Positions 1 to 8,688 of a stretch of DNA of 64,000 bases are shown here, piece by piece. The stretch is from Roseisolibacter agri (GTDB lineage Bacteria; Gemmatimonadota; Gemmatimonadetes; Gemmatimonadales; Gemmatimonadaceae). Each line of letters opens with the position of its first letter. The stretch's first letter is position 1. The DNA is taken from the NCBI RefSeq assembly GCF_030159095.1, contig NZ_BRXS01000001.1, forward strand, positions 620,001-684,000. The letters run 5' to 3'. The position numbers were made by a program, and so were the translations under genes. The notes under the pieces are model-generated. The model was not told the origin of the DNA, made no database searches, and saw only the letters and a program-made list of their open reading frames with translations.

Positions 1-933
1 GCCGAAGAAGCGCTCGCCGCGCGGATCGAAGCCGATCAGCCGGTTGGGCTGCTTCCCCGTCTCGACGAACCAGAGGCGGTCGCGGTCGTCGACCGTCATC
101 GCGTACGGCAGCGACGCGGCGCCCCCCGGGTTCGGCCACTCCTTCACCGCGCCGCTCTGCGGGTCGAGGCGCCCCAGGAAGCCGCGCGTGTAGTCCACGT
201 ACCAGACCATGTCGTCCGACGTGATCGCGATGCGCCGCGGGCGCGCGCGGTCGTGCGGCAGCGGGAAGGTGCGCAGCCGCATGCTCGCCGGGTCGATGGT
301 CGCGATCGCGTTGGTGCCGAACAGGTCGAACCACGGCCGGCCGCGCGAGTCGAGCACGAGGCCGTAGGGGCGCGACTGCGCCTTCGGGATCTTCACGAGG
401 CGGATCTGCCCGGTGCGCGGCGTCAGGCGGCCGACCGCGTTCCCGTTCTGCACGGTGAACCAGAGGTCGCCGTCGGGCGCGAAGATCATCGTGTGCGGGT
501 CGCGCACCGTGCTGTCGGGCATCGGGAAGCGCGTGATCTTCCCGGTCGCGGGCTCCAGCCGCCCGATCATCGCGTTGCGGTTGCCCGCGTACCACGCGTT
601 GCCGTCCGGGCCGACGACGACGTTGTGCGGATGCGTCCCGTCGTCGATCTCGTACTTCCGGAACTCGCCGTTCGCCGGATTCAGCCACGCGACGTAGTTG
701 CCCGCCTGGCCGACGAACCAGACGCGCCCCTGCGCGTCGGCGATGGGATCGCGCGGGCGGCTGTTCTCCCACGGCACCTTCCACTCGCGCACGGGGACGG
801 CATCGGCCGCGGGCGACGCGACCGGCGCGCCCTGCGCGGCGGCGCGCGCGGGCGCGAGGGCGGGCAGGGCGGCGGCAATCGCCGCGGCGGCGAGCGCGGT
901 GAGCGCGTTGTGCAACGAGCGCGTGGCGGACAT
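1..933 (-). CDS. Vgb-like (virginiamycin B lyase family) secreted beta-propeller protein, C-terminus cut by window edge
   Basis: 311 residues are visible; the 3' end lies outside the window. An N-terminal signal peptide (basic start, Ala/Leu-rich core, AQG-type cleavage region near residue 35) indicates export. The mature part is a run of beta-propeller blades with recurrent motifs: phrases like LWFT, RVWFV, AWYAG and PWFDL alternate with blocks that turn aspect values into 'G-R-L-dp-x-tG'. That pattern is typical of streptogramin lyase/SMP-30/NHL-like propellers. The start ATG at 933 has an AGGAG ribosome site about 6 nt upstream. It lies 79 nt downstream of the M2 peptidase gene on the same strand, so the two may be co-transcribed. 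Antibiotic lyase activity is not implied; most environmental homologues have unknown substrates. Confidence 0.8.
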   Translation of the reverse strand, partial: MSATRSLHNALTALAAAAIAAALPALAPARAAAQGAPVASPAADAVPVREWKVPWENSRPRDPIADAQGRVWFVGQAGNYVAWLNPANGEFRKYEIDDGTHPHNVVVGPDGNAWYAGNRNAMIGRLEPATGKITRFPMPDSTVRDPHTMIFAPDGDLWFTVQNGNAVGRLTPRTGQIRLVKIPKAQSRPYGLVLDSRGRPWFDLFGTNAIATIDPASMRLRTFPLPHDRARPRRIAITSDDMVWYVDYTRGFLGRLDPQSGAVKEWPNPGGAASLPYAMTVDDRDRLWFVETGKQPNRLIGFDPRGERFFG

Positions 934-1012
934 GCGGACTCCTGGCTTGACGGCCGACGGCGGCGACCGGACGATGCGGAGAATCTGGCGCGCGCGCCGG
1001 CGCGCGGGAACC

Positions 1013-2920
1013 TCAGCGCGTCTGGCTGACCTGCGCGGGCACCGTCCACCCGACCGGGTGTCCCGCGTTCTGCCGGTCGAGCCAGATCTTGAGCGGCGCG
1101 AAGTACTCCATCATCGCGCCCGCGTCCATGCGGCGCTCGCCGGTCATCTCGAACAGCACCTCCTGCCACGGGCGGCTCTGCCCCGCCTCGAGCAGGCGCG
1201 CGAGCTTCGCGCCCGCCGCCTTGCTGCCGTAGAACGAGCAGCGATACAGCGGTCCCGTGTGCCCGGCCTCGCGGCACATCGCGCGATAGAGCTGGAACTG
1301 CAGCACGCGCGCGAGGAAGTAGCGCGTGTACGGCGTGTTGGCCGGCACGTGGTACTTCGCGCCCGGGTCGAAGTCGGCCTCGGTGCGCGCGACCGGCGGC
1401 GCGACGCCCTGGTACTTCGCGCGCAGCGCCCACCACGCCCTGTTGTAGTCGGCCGGCGTCACCTGGCCGCTGAACACCTGCCAGCGCCACTGGTCGATGA
1501 GCAGGCCGAACGGGAGGAACGCTACCTTGTCGAGCGCCTGCTGCAGCAGCCGCGACGTGTCCGACGCGGTGCTCGGCGCCTGCGCGAGCAGGCCGACCTG
1601 CTGCAGGTAGCCCGGCGTGATGGAGAGCGCGACCGCGTCGCCGATGGCCTCGTGGAAGCCGTCGTGCGCGCCGTTCTGGAACAGGAACGGCTGCCCCTTG
1701 TAGGCGCGCTGGTAGAAGTTGTGCCCCAGCTCGTGGTGCACCGTGACGAAGTCCTCGCCGGTGCGCTCCGCGCACATCTTGATGCGCACGTCGTCCTGCG
1801 CGTCGATGTCCCACGCGCTGGCGTGGCAGACGACCTCGCGGTCGCGTGGCTTCGTCAGCATCGAGCGCGTCCAGAACGTCTTCGGCAGCGAGTCGAAGCC
1901 GAGCGAGGTGAAGAAGCCCTCGCCGAAGCGGAACATGGCGGGGACGTCCGTCCCCTTCGCCGCCAGCAGCTTGGTCAGGTCGACCGTCGGGGCGGCGGCG
2001 GCGGGCGAGACGATCGGGAACACGTTGCCCCACTCCTGCGCCCACATGTTGCCGAGCAGGTGCGCGGGGATCATCCCGTCCTTCGGCACGGCCGCGTCGC
2101 CGTACTGCTGGTTGAGCCGCGTGCGCGTGTACGCGTGCAGCGCGACGTACAGCGGGCGCACCTGCTGCCAGAGCCGCTCCAGCTCCGCGGAGAACGCGTC
2201 GGCCGGCATGTCGTAGCCGGAGCGCCACATGACGCCGACGTCGCGGAAGCCGAGCTCGCGCGCGCCCTCGTTGGAGAGCTGCACGAAGCGCGCGTAGCGG
2301 TCCTTCATCGGCGGTGCGATGGAGTGCCAGCCGCGCCAGGCGTCGAGCAGCACGTTCGGGTCGCGGCTCTCGACCAGCGCGCGCGAGAGCGCGTTGATCT
2401 GGTAGCACGTCGAGTCGCCGCGTGCCGCGCCGACCGGCGCCGCGCCGGCCGCGGGCAGCGGCTCGCCGAGCTTGCCCGGCCGGCAGTAGGTCCCGCGTCC
2501 GTAGTCCGCCTCGAGCCCGACCGCGAGGCGCGTCAGCTCCGCGGCCTTGGCGGGGTCGCTCGGCGGCGGCGCGACGAGCGAGAGCTTGAGGAGGGTGAGC
2601 TTGCGCCGCACGTCCGCGGGCAGCTGGACGCCGTCGAAGCGGGTGGTGCCGAGCGCCCAGCGCTGCGCGGCCACCGCGTAGCGCTCCTGCACGTCGGCGG
2701 AGAGCCGCTCGGTGTCGTCGGTGATGTAGGTGGCGGCCACCCACGAGGCGCGGTTCGCCTTCTCGCCGAGCGTCGCGAGCTCGCGCTCGGCGGAGTCGAC
2801 GAAGGCGCGCGCGGCGGCTGGGGAGGGTGCGGGGGACGCGGGCGCCTGGGCGCCGGCGCTCGCGCCGGTCAGGAGCGCGGCGAGCAGGAAGGCGACGTGG
2901 CGGCGCATGGAGGGCTCCAT
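1013..2920 (-). CDS. Peptidase family M2 (angiotensin-converting-enzyme-like) zinc dipeptidyl carboxypeptidase, exported
   Basis: The 635-residue protein starts with a signal peptide (residues 5-26, ending ASAGAQA). The zinc site is clear: HHELGH at 395-400 (zinc ligands His396 and His400, catalytic Glu397) and the third ligand Glu424 in GFHEAIGD, exactly 24 residues after the second His as in ACE. The surrounding GAHDGFHEAIGD and VHHELGHNFYQ blocks are M2 hallmarks, and the length matches a single-domain bacterial ACE homologue. It should release C-terminal dipeptides from peptides in the periplasm or outside the cell. ATG 2920 is used here; ATG 2908, four codons later, gives the same signal peptide. 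The gene is divergent from the small lipoprotein gene at 3083. Confidence 0.93.
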   Translation of the reverse strand: MEPSMRRHVAFLLAALLTGASAGAQAPASPAPSPAAARAFVDSAERELATLGEKANRASWVAATYITDDTERLSADVQERYAVAAQRWALGTTRFDGVQLPADVRRKLTLLKLSLVAPPPSDPAKAAELTRLAVGLEADYGRGTYCRPGKLGEPLPAAGAAPVGAARGDSTCYQINALSRALVESRDPNVLLDAWRGWHSIAPPMKDRYARFVQLSNEGARELGFRDVGVMWRSGYDMPADAFSAELERLWQQVRPLYVALHAYTRTRLNQQYGDAAVPKDGMIPAHLLGNMWAQEWGNVFPIVSPAAAAPTVDLTKLLAAKGTDVPAMFRFGEGFFTSLGFDSLPKTFWTRSMLTKPRDREVVCHASAWDIDAQDDVRIKMCAERTGEDFVTVHHELGHNFYQRAYKGQPFLFQNGAHDGFHEAIGDAVALSITPGYLQQVGLLAQAPSTASDTSRLLQQALDKVAFLPFGLLIDQWRWQVFSGQVTPADYNRAWWALRAKYQGVAPPVARTEADFDPGAKYHVPANTPYTRYFLARVLQFQLYRAMCREAGHTGPLYRCSFYGSKAAGAKLARLLEAGQSRPWQEVLFEMTGERRMDAGAMMEYFAPLKIWLDRQNAGHPVGWTVPAQVSQTR

Positions 2921-3082
2921 CGGGGCGGCTGGCGGGTATGCGTCCTACGGAATGTGCGCCGGCGCGCGGGCACGCGAAACCGGCGCGCGCCGGTCGCGCG
3001 ACCCTGGCGCGCCGCGTGTACACGGCCGAGCTTCCGGCTGATGATCGACTCCTCATCCGCGCCCCGGAGGCGCCCGACCACC

Positions 3083-3460
3083 ATGGCCACCCGACTCGCC
3101 CGCACGCCGGCCGCCGCCGCGCTGGCCGTCCTCGCGCTGGGCGTCACGCTCCCGGCCACGGGCTGCTGGCGCAAGGGCGCCGCGAGCGCGCAGCAGGACG
3201 AGCGCCCGACCACGCTGCGCGTGCGCAACCAGGGCTTCCTCGACGTCAACGTCTACGCGGTGCGCGGCAGCCAGCGCGTGCGCCTCGGCACGGTCACGGG
3301 CAACTCGACGCAGGTGCTGCGCATCCCGTCGTTCCTGATGAACGGCATCACGCCGCTGCGCTTCATCGCCGACCCGATCGGCAACCAGCGCACGCCGACG
3401 AGCGACGAGATCGTGGTGACGCCGGGGGATGAGGTGCAGATCTACATTCCGCCTGCCTGA
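3083..3460 (+). CDS. Small putative lipoprotein, 125 residues, unknown function
   Basis: The N-terminus has a hydrophobic segment (residues 9-27) ending LPATGC, a weak lipobox, so it is probably a lipoprotein. The mature part has about 90 residues with alternating polar/hydrophobic positions (LRVRNQGFLDVNVYAVRG, VRLGTVTGNSTQVLRIP), which suggests a small beta-sandwich. ATG 3083 is preceded by GGAGG at 3066-3070. I do not recognise a named family with certainty; related short lipoproteins are common in Gemmatimonadota. A longer same-frame reading from 698 is only the shadow of the M2 gene fused in frame to this one. Its stop codon is followed directly by palindrome family A copy 1. Confidence 0.72.
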   Translation: MATRLARTPAAAALAVLALGVTLPATGCWRKGAASAQQDERPTTLRVRNQGFLDVNVYAVRGSQRVRLGTVTGNSTQVLRIPSFLMNGITPLRFIADPIGNQRTPTSDEIVVTPGDEVQIYIPPA

Positions 3461-3462
3461 TG

Positions 3463-3629
3463 AGGCGGAGGACGGAACAGCGGAGGACGATGAAGCGGAG
3501 GACGGAAGGGCGTGAAACGAGAAGGCGGACCCTTCAGGCTCGATGCTTCGAGCTGGAAGGGTCCGCCGTTCGGTTTCACGCTCCATCGTCTTCCGCCGTT
3601 CCGTTCTCCGCCGTTCCGTCCTCCGCCCT
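3463..3629. repeat. Family A palindromic element, copy A1
   Basis: This long imperfect inverted repeat starts 2 nt after the lipoprotein stop and ends on the stop codon of the DapA-like gene, so it fills the whole convergent gap. The left arm is built from units like GCGGAGGACGGA, then GGCGTGAAACG and GGCGGACCCTTC; the right arm mirrors them (GGGTCCGCC, GTTTCACGC, then CCGTTCCGTCCTCCGCC). The centre is GCTCGATGCTTCGAGC at 3538-3553. It could act as a bidirectional terminator. Related copies are near 36066, 40908 and 43859. Confidence 0.85.
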
Positions 3630-4710
3630 ACCGGAGCCACTCATCACGGTGCTCGGCGACGAAATCATCGTCCGTCAACTCCGGGTACGACCGCAGCACC
3701 CGATCCAGCTCCTCGCTCTGCCCCGGTGACAGCCGCTCGTGCGGCTCCAGCGTCCACACGCCGCGCATCAGCCCCTGGCGGCGCAGCACCTCGTGGATGC
3801 CCGGCAGGCAGCCCGCGTAGCCGTTGCGCGCGTCGAAGATGGCGCCGTTGGCGTCGGTGAGCGCGGCGGCGCGCGCCAGCCACCCGGCAGCGACCGCGCC
3901 CGTGCCGTCGGCGCCCTGCGCGGCCACCGCGGCCTTCACGTCGTCGAGCTGCTCGACCGCCGCGCGCGTCCACACCGCCCACTGGCCCAGCAGCCCGCCC
4001 ACCATGCGGCGCAGCACGCGGCGCCCGCCGGCGTGCACGGGGAAGGGCGTCAGCAGGTCGACGAGGATGCTGTCGTCGTTGCCGGTGTAGAGCGCCACGT
4101 CGTCGCGCCCCGCCTCCGCCACCGCGCGCACGACGTCGATCGTGCGGTAGCGGTCGAACGGCGCGATCTTGATCGCGACGAGGTTCGGGATCTCGGCCAG
4201 CTCGCGCCAGAAGCGGTGCACGAGCGTGCGCCCGCCGACCGCGGGCTGCAGGTAGAAGCCCACGATCGGCAGCACCTCGGCCACCGCGCGCGCGTGGCGC
4301 ACCAGCGCGGCGTCGTCGGCGTCCGCCATCGCGGCGAGCGACAGCAGCCCCGCGTGGTAGCCGCGGGCGCGCGCGATCTCGGCCTCGTGCACGGCCTGGC
4401 GCGTGTCGCCGACGAGCCCTGCGACGAGCACGAAGGGGCGCGGCGCGCCGCCGGGCGTCGTCTCGCGTGCCAGCGCGTCGCGCGCCGTCTCCGCCGCCAG
4501 CTCCAGCACCGGGCGATAGAGGCCGACCTGCGGCGCGTGGATGGCGAACTGCGTCGTGTGCACGCCGACCGCGATGCCGCCCGCGCCCGAGGCGACGTAG
4601 TAGCGCGTGAGCGCGCGCTGGTGGCGCTCGTCCAGCTCGCGCGTGGGCGTGAGCGCGAGCGGGTGCGCGGGGATGACGTGACCGTCGAGCAGGTGGCGGC
4701 GGACGTTCAT
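3628..4710 (-). CDS. DapA-like (dihydrodipicolinate synthase superfamily) aldolase/lyase
   Basis: The 360-residue protein has the class I aldolase TIM-barrel pattern. Lys181 in LVAIKIAP fits the Schiff-base lysine and Tyr153 in VGFYLQP fits the conserved tyrosine. SGAGGIAVGVHTT (41-53) takes the place of the GTTGE strand. It is about 60 residues longer than true DapA, and the carboxylate-binding segment differs, so it more likely works on another keto-acid or sugar-acid substrate. Its ATG overlaps the stop of the upstream SDR-like gene by 1 nt (TGATG), implying translational coupling and a shared pathway. The substrate cannot be told from sequence alone. Confidence 0.82.
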   Translation of the reverse strand: MNVRRHLLDGHVIPAHPLALTPTRELDERHQRALTRYYVASGAGGIAVGVHTTQFAIHAPQVGLYRPVLELAAETARDALARETTPGGAPRPFVLVAGLVGDTRQAVHEAEIARARGYHAGLLSLAAMADADDAALVRHARAVAEVLPIVGFYLQPAVGGRTLVHRFWRELAEIPNLVAIKIAPFDRYRTIDVVRAVAEAGRDDVALYTGNDDSILVDLLTPFPVHAGGRRVLRRMVGGLLGQWAVWTRAAVEQLDDVKAAVAAQGADGTGAVAAGWLARAAALTDANGAIFDARNGYAGCLPGIHEVLRRQGLMRGVWTLEPHERLSPGQSEELDRVLRSYPELTDDDFVAEHRDEWLR

Positions 4711-5804
4711 CAGTACTTGCCGTCGCGCACCTCGAACTTCGTCGGCCGCCCGAGCGTCGGGTTGCCGGCCTCCAGCCACGCGCCCACCCAGTCGATCAGG
4801 CGCGCCGTCGGCACCGTGGGCGGACCGAAGAGCCGCTGCGCGAGCGACGTGTCGCTCAGCAGCGCGTCGGGCGCGACGAGGCCCACCATCACCGGCTGCC
4901 GCTTGAAGCGCTGCCCGAAGCGGCGCGCGATCTCCGCCACCGGCAGCGCGTCCGGGCCCGTGACGTTGATCGCGAACGCGGGCACGTCGCAGCGCGCGAA
5001 CGCCTGCAGCGCCTGCGCGTTCGCGTCGCCCTGCCAGATCACGTTCACCCAGCCCGTGCGCACGTCCACCGGCTCGCGGCGCAGCACCTTCTGCGCGATG
5101 TCCACCAGCACGCCGTAGCGCAGGTCCACCGCATAGCTCAGGCGCACCAGCGCCAGCGGCGTCGCGCTGCGCTCGCACGCCCACTCCAGCACGCGCTCGC
5201 GGGCGACGCACGCGTTCGCGTACTCGCCCGCCGGCGTGAGCGGATGGTCCTCGGCCGCGCCGCGCCCCGGCGCCGCGGTGCGCGGGTAGACGTTGCCCGT
5301 CGAGAAGGCGACGATGCGCGACCGCGCGTAGCGCTCGGCGGCCAGCAGCGGCGCCACCGTGTTGGTGGCCCACATGCGCGCCGGCGCGTCGGCGGTGCCG
5401 AACTTGAGCCCCGCCATGTAGACGACGAGCGGCGCGTCGGGCAGCGCGGCCACCGCGCGCCGGTCGAGCAGGTCGGCGGCGATGGTCTCGACGCCCGCGG
5501 CGTCGAACGCGCGCCGCGCCACCGGATCGCCGAAGCGCGACACCGCGACCACGCGGCGGTCCGCCTGCACGCCGCCCAGCTCGTCCAGCGCGCGGCGCAC
5601 CATGCGCGCCAGCGAGAGCCCCATCTTCCCGCCCGCCCCCAGCAGCACGACGTCGCCCTGGTAGCGGCCGAGGACCGCGCGCACGCCGCCCGTGGGGCGG
5701 GAGAGGCGCTCCTCGAGCGCGTCGAGCGTCGCCGGCGGCGCGACCTCCATCGGCGCATCCGGGGCGGCCGGCGCGTCGGGGGCGCGCGCGGTGGGGTCGG
5801 TCAT
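4710..5804 (-). CDS. NAD(P)-binding extended-SDR-like protein (epimerase/dehydratase fold) lacking the catalytic lysine
   Basis: 364 residues. A Rossmann glycine motif, GAGGKMG (56-62), follows a 50-residue Ala/Pro-rich N-terminal extension. The SDR strand motifs VVYMAGLKFG (127-136) and AFSTGNVYPR (166-175) are present. At the active site Tyr195 is found in EYANACVARE, but the position four residues later, normally Lys in YxxxK, is Cys199. It therefore may be a non-canonical oxidoreductase or a binding protein. The gene lies 25 nt downstream of plsC and overlaps the DapA-like gene by 1 nt. The pair is probably one functional unit of unknown pathway. Confidence 0.8.
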   Translation of the reverse strand: MTDPTARAPDAPAAPDAPMEVAPPATLDALEERLSRPTGGVRAVLGRYQGDVVLLGAGGKMGLSLARMVRRALDELGGVQADRRVVAVSRFGDPVARRAFDAAGVETIAADLLDRRAVAALPDAPLVVYMAGLKFGTADAPARMWATNTVAPLLAAERYARSRIVAFSTGNVYPRTAAPGRGAAEDHPLTPAGEYANACVARERVLEWACERSATPLALVRLSYAVDLRYGVLVDIAQKVLRREPVDVRTGWVNVIWQGDANAQALQAFARCDVPAFAINVTGPDALPVAEIARRFGQRFKRQPVMVGLVAPDALLSDTSLAQRLFGPPTVPTARLIDWVGAWLEAGNPTLGRPTKFEVRDGKY

Positions 5805-5829
5805 CGCCCGTGCGCCGGCGTCACCGCCG

Positions 5830-6657
5830 TCACCGCGCCTCGCTGGCCATCGGCAGCGACGCCGCGAGCGGCAGCGGCGCGGGCTCCGGCGCGGGCGCGA
5901 GCGCCGGCAGCCGGTGCCCCGCGCGCAGCTCGGCCAGCAGCTCGCGGCGCGCGCCGTCGATCAGCGTGCGCACGTGCTCGCGCAGCGCCGGCACGTCGCT
6001 GGACGACAGCCCCGTCGTGTCGATCGGCGGCAGCACGCGGCAGGCGGCCGTCGCGCGCTGCACGCGGAACGAGTGCTTGGCCATCGCGTTGCGCGTGCCC
6101 GCGACGGCGATGGGGAGCAGTGGGACCTGCGACTCGACGGCGAGCGCGAACGCGCCGTCCTTGAACGACAGCAGCTCGTCGGTGTTGGAGCGCGAGCCCT
6201 CGGGGAAGACCATCACCGACGCGCGCCGCGCCAGCCGGTCGCGGCAGCGCGCCAGCGCGCCGATCGCGCTCGCCCGGTTCCCGCGCACGAGCGGCACGTC
6301 ACCGGCCATGCGCATGATCCACCCCATCACGGGGATGTTGAAGATCGTCTTCTTGGCCAGCCACTTCATCTCCCACGGCAGGTAGCACAGCAGGAAGATG
6401 TCGGCGTACGACTCGTGGTTCGAGACGACGACGTAGGGCCGCCGCGGATCGTCGATCCGGACGCCCGTGGTGTGGAAGTGCCACCACGGGTTGAGCCGCG
6501 CGCCCAGGCTTCCGAAGAAGCGGAACACGCGGCCCGGCGCGTACCGCCCCTTGTCGAACGGGGCCGTGCACGCGAAGACGAGGCAGATGATCGGGAAGCC
6601 GACGAGGACGATCAGGACCCACAGGGTCCAGACCCAGGCGGTGACGAGACGCTGCAT
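5830..6657 (-). CDS. plsC: 1-acyl-sn-glycerol-3-phosphate acyltransferase (PlsC family)
   Basis: 275 residues. A hydrophobic N-terminal segment (about 8-30) anchors it to the inner membrane. The acyltransferase motifs are intact: NHESYAD at 80-86 (NHxxxxD, catalytic His/Asp) and FPEGSRS at 151-157 (substrate-binding motif), with VPLVRGNRAS between them. It should acylate lysophosphatidic acid to phosphatidic acid in phospholipid synthesis. The C-terminus has an Ala/Pro-rich tail. A TAGATT hexamer ends 6 nt before the ATG and no Shine-Dalgarno is visible, so the mRNA is probably leaderless, starting its own transcript that may continue into the SDR and DapA-like genes. Confidence 0.9.
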   Translation of the reverse strand: MQRLVTAWVWTLWVLIVLVGFPIICLVFACTAPFDKGRYAPGRVFRFFGSLGARLNPWWHFHTTGVRIDDPRRPYVVVSNHESYADIFLLCYLPWEMKWLAKKTIFNIPVMGWIMRMAGDVPLVRGNRASAIGALARCRDRLARRASVMVFPEGSRSNTDELLSFKDGAFALAVESQVPLLPIAVAGTRNAMAKHSFRVQRATAACRVLPPIDTTGLSSSDVPALREHVRTLIDGARRELLAELRAGHRLPALAPAPEPAPLPLAASLPMASEAR

Positions 6658-6663
6658 GCGGGC

Positions 6664-6669
6664 AATCTA
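6664..6669 (-). promoter_or_regulatory. Candidate -10 element (TAGATT) for leaderless plsC mRNA
   Basis: TAGATT on the minus strand ends 6 nt before the plsC ATG. Transcription would then start at or next to the A of the start codon. No convincing -35 box is seen. Confidence 0.5.
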
Positions 6670-6693
6670 CTCGCGCCGGGCCGGGACGCGGGG

Positions 6694-7050
6694 TCAGCCG
6701 TTCGCGGGGCCGCCGGTCGGGGTGCCGCCCGCCGGGGCGTCGGGCGCGGGAACCGACGCGGCCGCGGCCGTGGTCGCCGCCTCGGTCGCCGCGGCGGCCG
6801 GAGCGCCCGCGGCCTTCGCGGCGTCGAACGCCTGCTGGGCCGCGATCGCGCCCACGAAGCCGATCTTGCTGTGCGTCCCGTCGCAGAACGGCTTCTTCGT
6901 CGACCCGCCGCAGCGGCAGAGCGAGATCGCCTTGCGCCCCTCGGTGGAGATCTCGTTGCCCTCGTGGTCGACCAGGCGGACCTTCGCCATGTCGTCGCCC
7001 GAGATGAAGAGCGAGCCGTTGTTGCGGACGGTGATCGTGATGCGGTCCAT
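6694..7050 (-). CDS. CDGSH-type iron-sulfur protein
   Basis: 118 residues. The [2Fe-2S] CDGSH signature is complete: Cys45, Cys47, Cys56 and His60 in CRCGGSTKKPFCDGTH, i.e. the C-x-C-x2-(S/T)-x3-P-x-C-D-G-x-H pattern. The N-terminal 40 residues form a small beta unit (ITITVRNNGSLFISGD) and the last 50 residues are an Ala/Pro/Thr-rich tail of low complexity. Such proteins carry a redox- and pH-sensitive cluster and may transfer clusters or electrons. It sits 88 nt after sufE on the same strand, consistent with a role around Fe-S cluster handling. Start ATG 7050 was chosen because the family fold begins right there; an upstream in-frame extension is Arg/Pro-rich and lacks homology features. Confidence 0.92.
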   Translation of the reverse strand: MDRITITVRNNGSLFISGDDMAKVRLVDHEGNEISTEGRKAISLCRCGGSTKKPFCDGTHSKIGFVGAIAAQQAFDAAKAAGAPAAAATEAATTAAAASVPAPDAPAGGTPTGGPANG

Positions 7051-7138
7051 GGGATGCTGCGGCGGAAAAGTGGAGCGGCGCGCCGTCGGGGCGCGCCGCG
7101 GTCGGTCGGAGATCGGGTCGGACGTCAGGCGGCGGCCG

Positions 7139-7591
7139 TCAGGCCGCGGCGCGGGCCTCGGCCGCATGGCGCTTGAGGCGCTGCACCATCGCCTGCAGCC
7201 CCACCTCGCGCGTGTGCAGCCCGACGCCTTCCATCAGCTGCCGCACGTAGTCCGACGGGAGCGCGAGCGTCACCTCGGGCGGCTGGTCGTTGACCGCCTG
7301 GAAGGTGATCGCCAGCACCGCCGCGATGGTGGGCGACTGCCGCACGTTGACGTCGGCGTAGAAGTGGAGCGTGCCGTCGTCGCGGTGCTCGGGGAAGATG
7401 TCCACGCGCGTCTGGCATTCCGGCACGTTGAACGCGGCGCGGTCCATCTCCGCGTAGCGCGGCGGCAGCGGCTCCAGCTTCCGCGCGTAGCCCACCAGCG
7501 CCTGCATCTTCTCCTCGCGCCCGAGGGCGCGGAAGCGTGCGAGCGTGCGCTCGATGGTGGGCGGGAGCGGTGGGGCGGGGGCGTCGGCCAT
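7139..7591 (-). CDS. sufE: SufE-family cysteine desulfurase activator
   Basis: 150 residues, the usual SufE size. Cys59 in NVPECQTRVDIF matches the conserved sulfur-accepting cysteine, and the flanking pattern (KMQALVGYARKLEPLPP upstream, LHFYADVNVRQSPTIAAVLAI downstream) is SufE-like. The protein takes persulfide sulfur from SufS and passes it to the SufBCD scaffold in the cytoplasm. No sufS or sufBCD is seen nearby. ATG 7591 is 41 nt after the L,D-transpeptidase stop, so read-through from that gene is possible. A GTG farther upstream would add about 16 unrelated residues. Confidence 0.9.
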   Translation of the reverse strand: MADAPAPPLPPTIERTLARFRALGREEKMQALVGYARKLEPLPPRYAEMDRAAFNVPECQTRVDIFPEHRDDGTLHFYADVNVRQSPTIAAVLAITFQAVNDQPPEVTLALPSDYVRQLMEGVGLHTREVGLQAMVQRLKRHAAEARAAA

Positions 7592-7632
7592 GCCCGCACG
7601 AAAGACGGTCGCCGCGTCCCGGTCAAGCGCCG

Positions 7633-8688
7633 TCACAGGAAGTGCACCTCCAGCCCAGGCCGTGCGACCGACGCCAGCCAGCGCGCGTCCCAGTTGGTCA
7701 CGCGCACGCAGCCGTGCGACATGCCCGGACCCACCAGCTCCGGCTCCGCCGTGCCGTGGATGCCGACGTGCGCCTTGGAGAGCTGCATCCAGAGCACGCC
7801 GACGGGCGAGTTGGGGCCGGGCGGCAGGTGGGCGTCGGGCCGCGAATCGGGGACGTCGCCGAGGACGCGCGGGTTGAAGTGGTAGTGCGGGTCGCGCGTG
7901 ATGCTCACGACCTTCAGCCGCCCGCTCGGCGACGGCTCCTCGGGGCTGCCGACGCTCACGGGCATCCAGAAGAGCGTGCGGCCGGCGGCGTCCTCGCCGC
8001 GCAGCGAGCCCTCGCGGCGGTCGACGACCATGCGCGCGAGCCGCGGCGCGACCTCGGCGGGCGAGCGACGGGCGACGTTGGGCACGACGATCTGGGTGCC
8101 GGCCGCCGCGCTCGCGAAGCTCACATCGGGATTGAGGCGCCGCAGCACGTCGGGCGCGACGTGGAACCGTTCGCCGAGCATCTCCAGCAGCGACTGGTAG
8201 CACAGGCAGTCGAGCCGCGCCTTCGCGTACGTGCCCGCGGGCAGCTTGCGATACGGGCCGCGGACGTCGGCGGCGGTGAGCGTGTACGACGTGAGCGGCT
8301 CGCGCGCGCCGGCCGCCTCCGCGAGGCGCGCGTACGCGTCGGCGTCGATCTCGTCGGCGGGCGAGAGCCCCTGCGCCGCGCGGAAGGCGCGCACGGCGAA
8401 GCGGGTGTTGTCGCCCCACTTGGCAGTGATGGAGCCCGGCGCGAAGCCCGCGGCGTCGAGCAGCGTCTGGAGCTGCAGCAGCTCCTCGGGCGCGCTCGTG
8501 GCGCCGAGCGGCGCGCGCAGCGTCGCCGTCGCGGCGCCGCCGCCGATCGCGCTCGCGTCGAGCGCCTGCGCGGGGAGCGCGCGCGCGGGCGCCAGCGCGC
8601 AGGCCGCCGTCAGCGCCGCCGCCATCCATGACATGCATGCCGTCCGCGCACGCGTGGTGCGCGCATGATTCCACAGGGAGCGCTCCAT
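7633..8688 (-). CDS. Exported L,D-transpeptidase (YkuD domain) with peptidoglycan-binding-like N-terminal region
   Basis: 351 residues from ATG 8688, which has GGAGG about 9 nt upstream; an in-frame TTG at 8718 is the alternative. A signal peptide covers roughly residues 15-42 (ending LPAQA). Residues about 60-115 look like a PG_binding_1 repeat (LLQLQTLLDAAGFAPG...TRFAVRAFRAAQGL). The catalytic YkuD motif MSHGCVRV near the C-terminus places the nucleophile at Cys327, preceded by the HGT histidine segment. It should form or remodel 3-3 cross-links, or attach proteins, in the peptidoglycan of the periplasm. The gene is divergent from the ABC exporter operon, separated by a large repeat. Confidence 0.92.
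   Translation of the reverse strand: MERSLWNHARTTRARTACMSWMAAALTAACALAPARALPAQALDASAIGGGAATATLRAPLGATSAPEELLQLQTLLDAAGFAPGSITAKWGDNTRFAVRAFRAAQGLSPADEIDADAYARLAEAAGAREPLTSYTLTAADVRGPYRKLPAGTYAKARLDCLCYQSLLEMLGERFHVAPDVLRRLNPDVSFASAAAGTQIVVPNVARRSPAEVAPRLARMVVDRREGSLRGEDAAGRTLFWMPVSVGSPEEPSPSGRLKVVSITRDPHYHFNPRVLGDVPDSRPDAHLPPGPNSPVGVLWMQLSKAHVGIHGTAEPELVGPGMSHGCVRVTNWDARWLASVARPGLEVHFL

Noticed and set aside
698-3460. 920-residue plus-strand frame ending in the small lipoprotein
   Set aside because: The first 795 residues are antisense to the M2 peptidase. Only the last 125 residues, with a signal sequence and ribosome site, are real.
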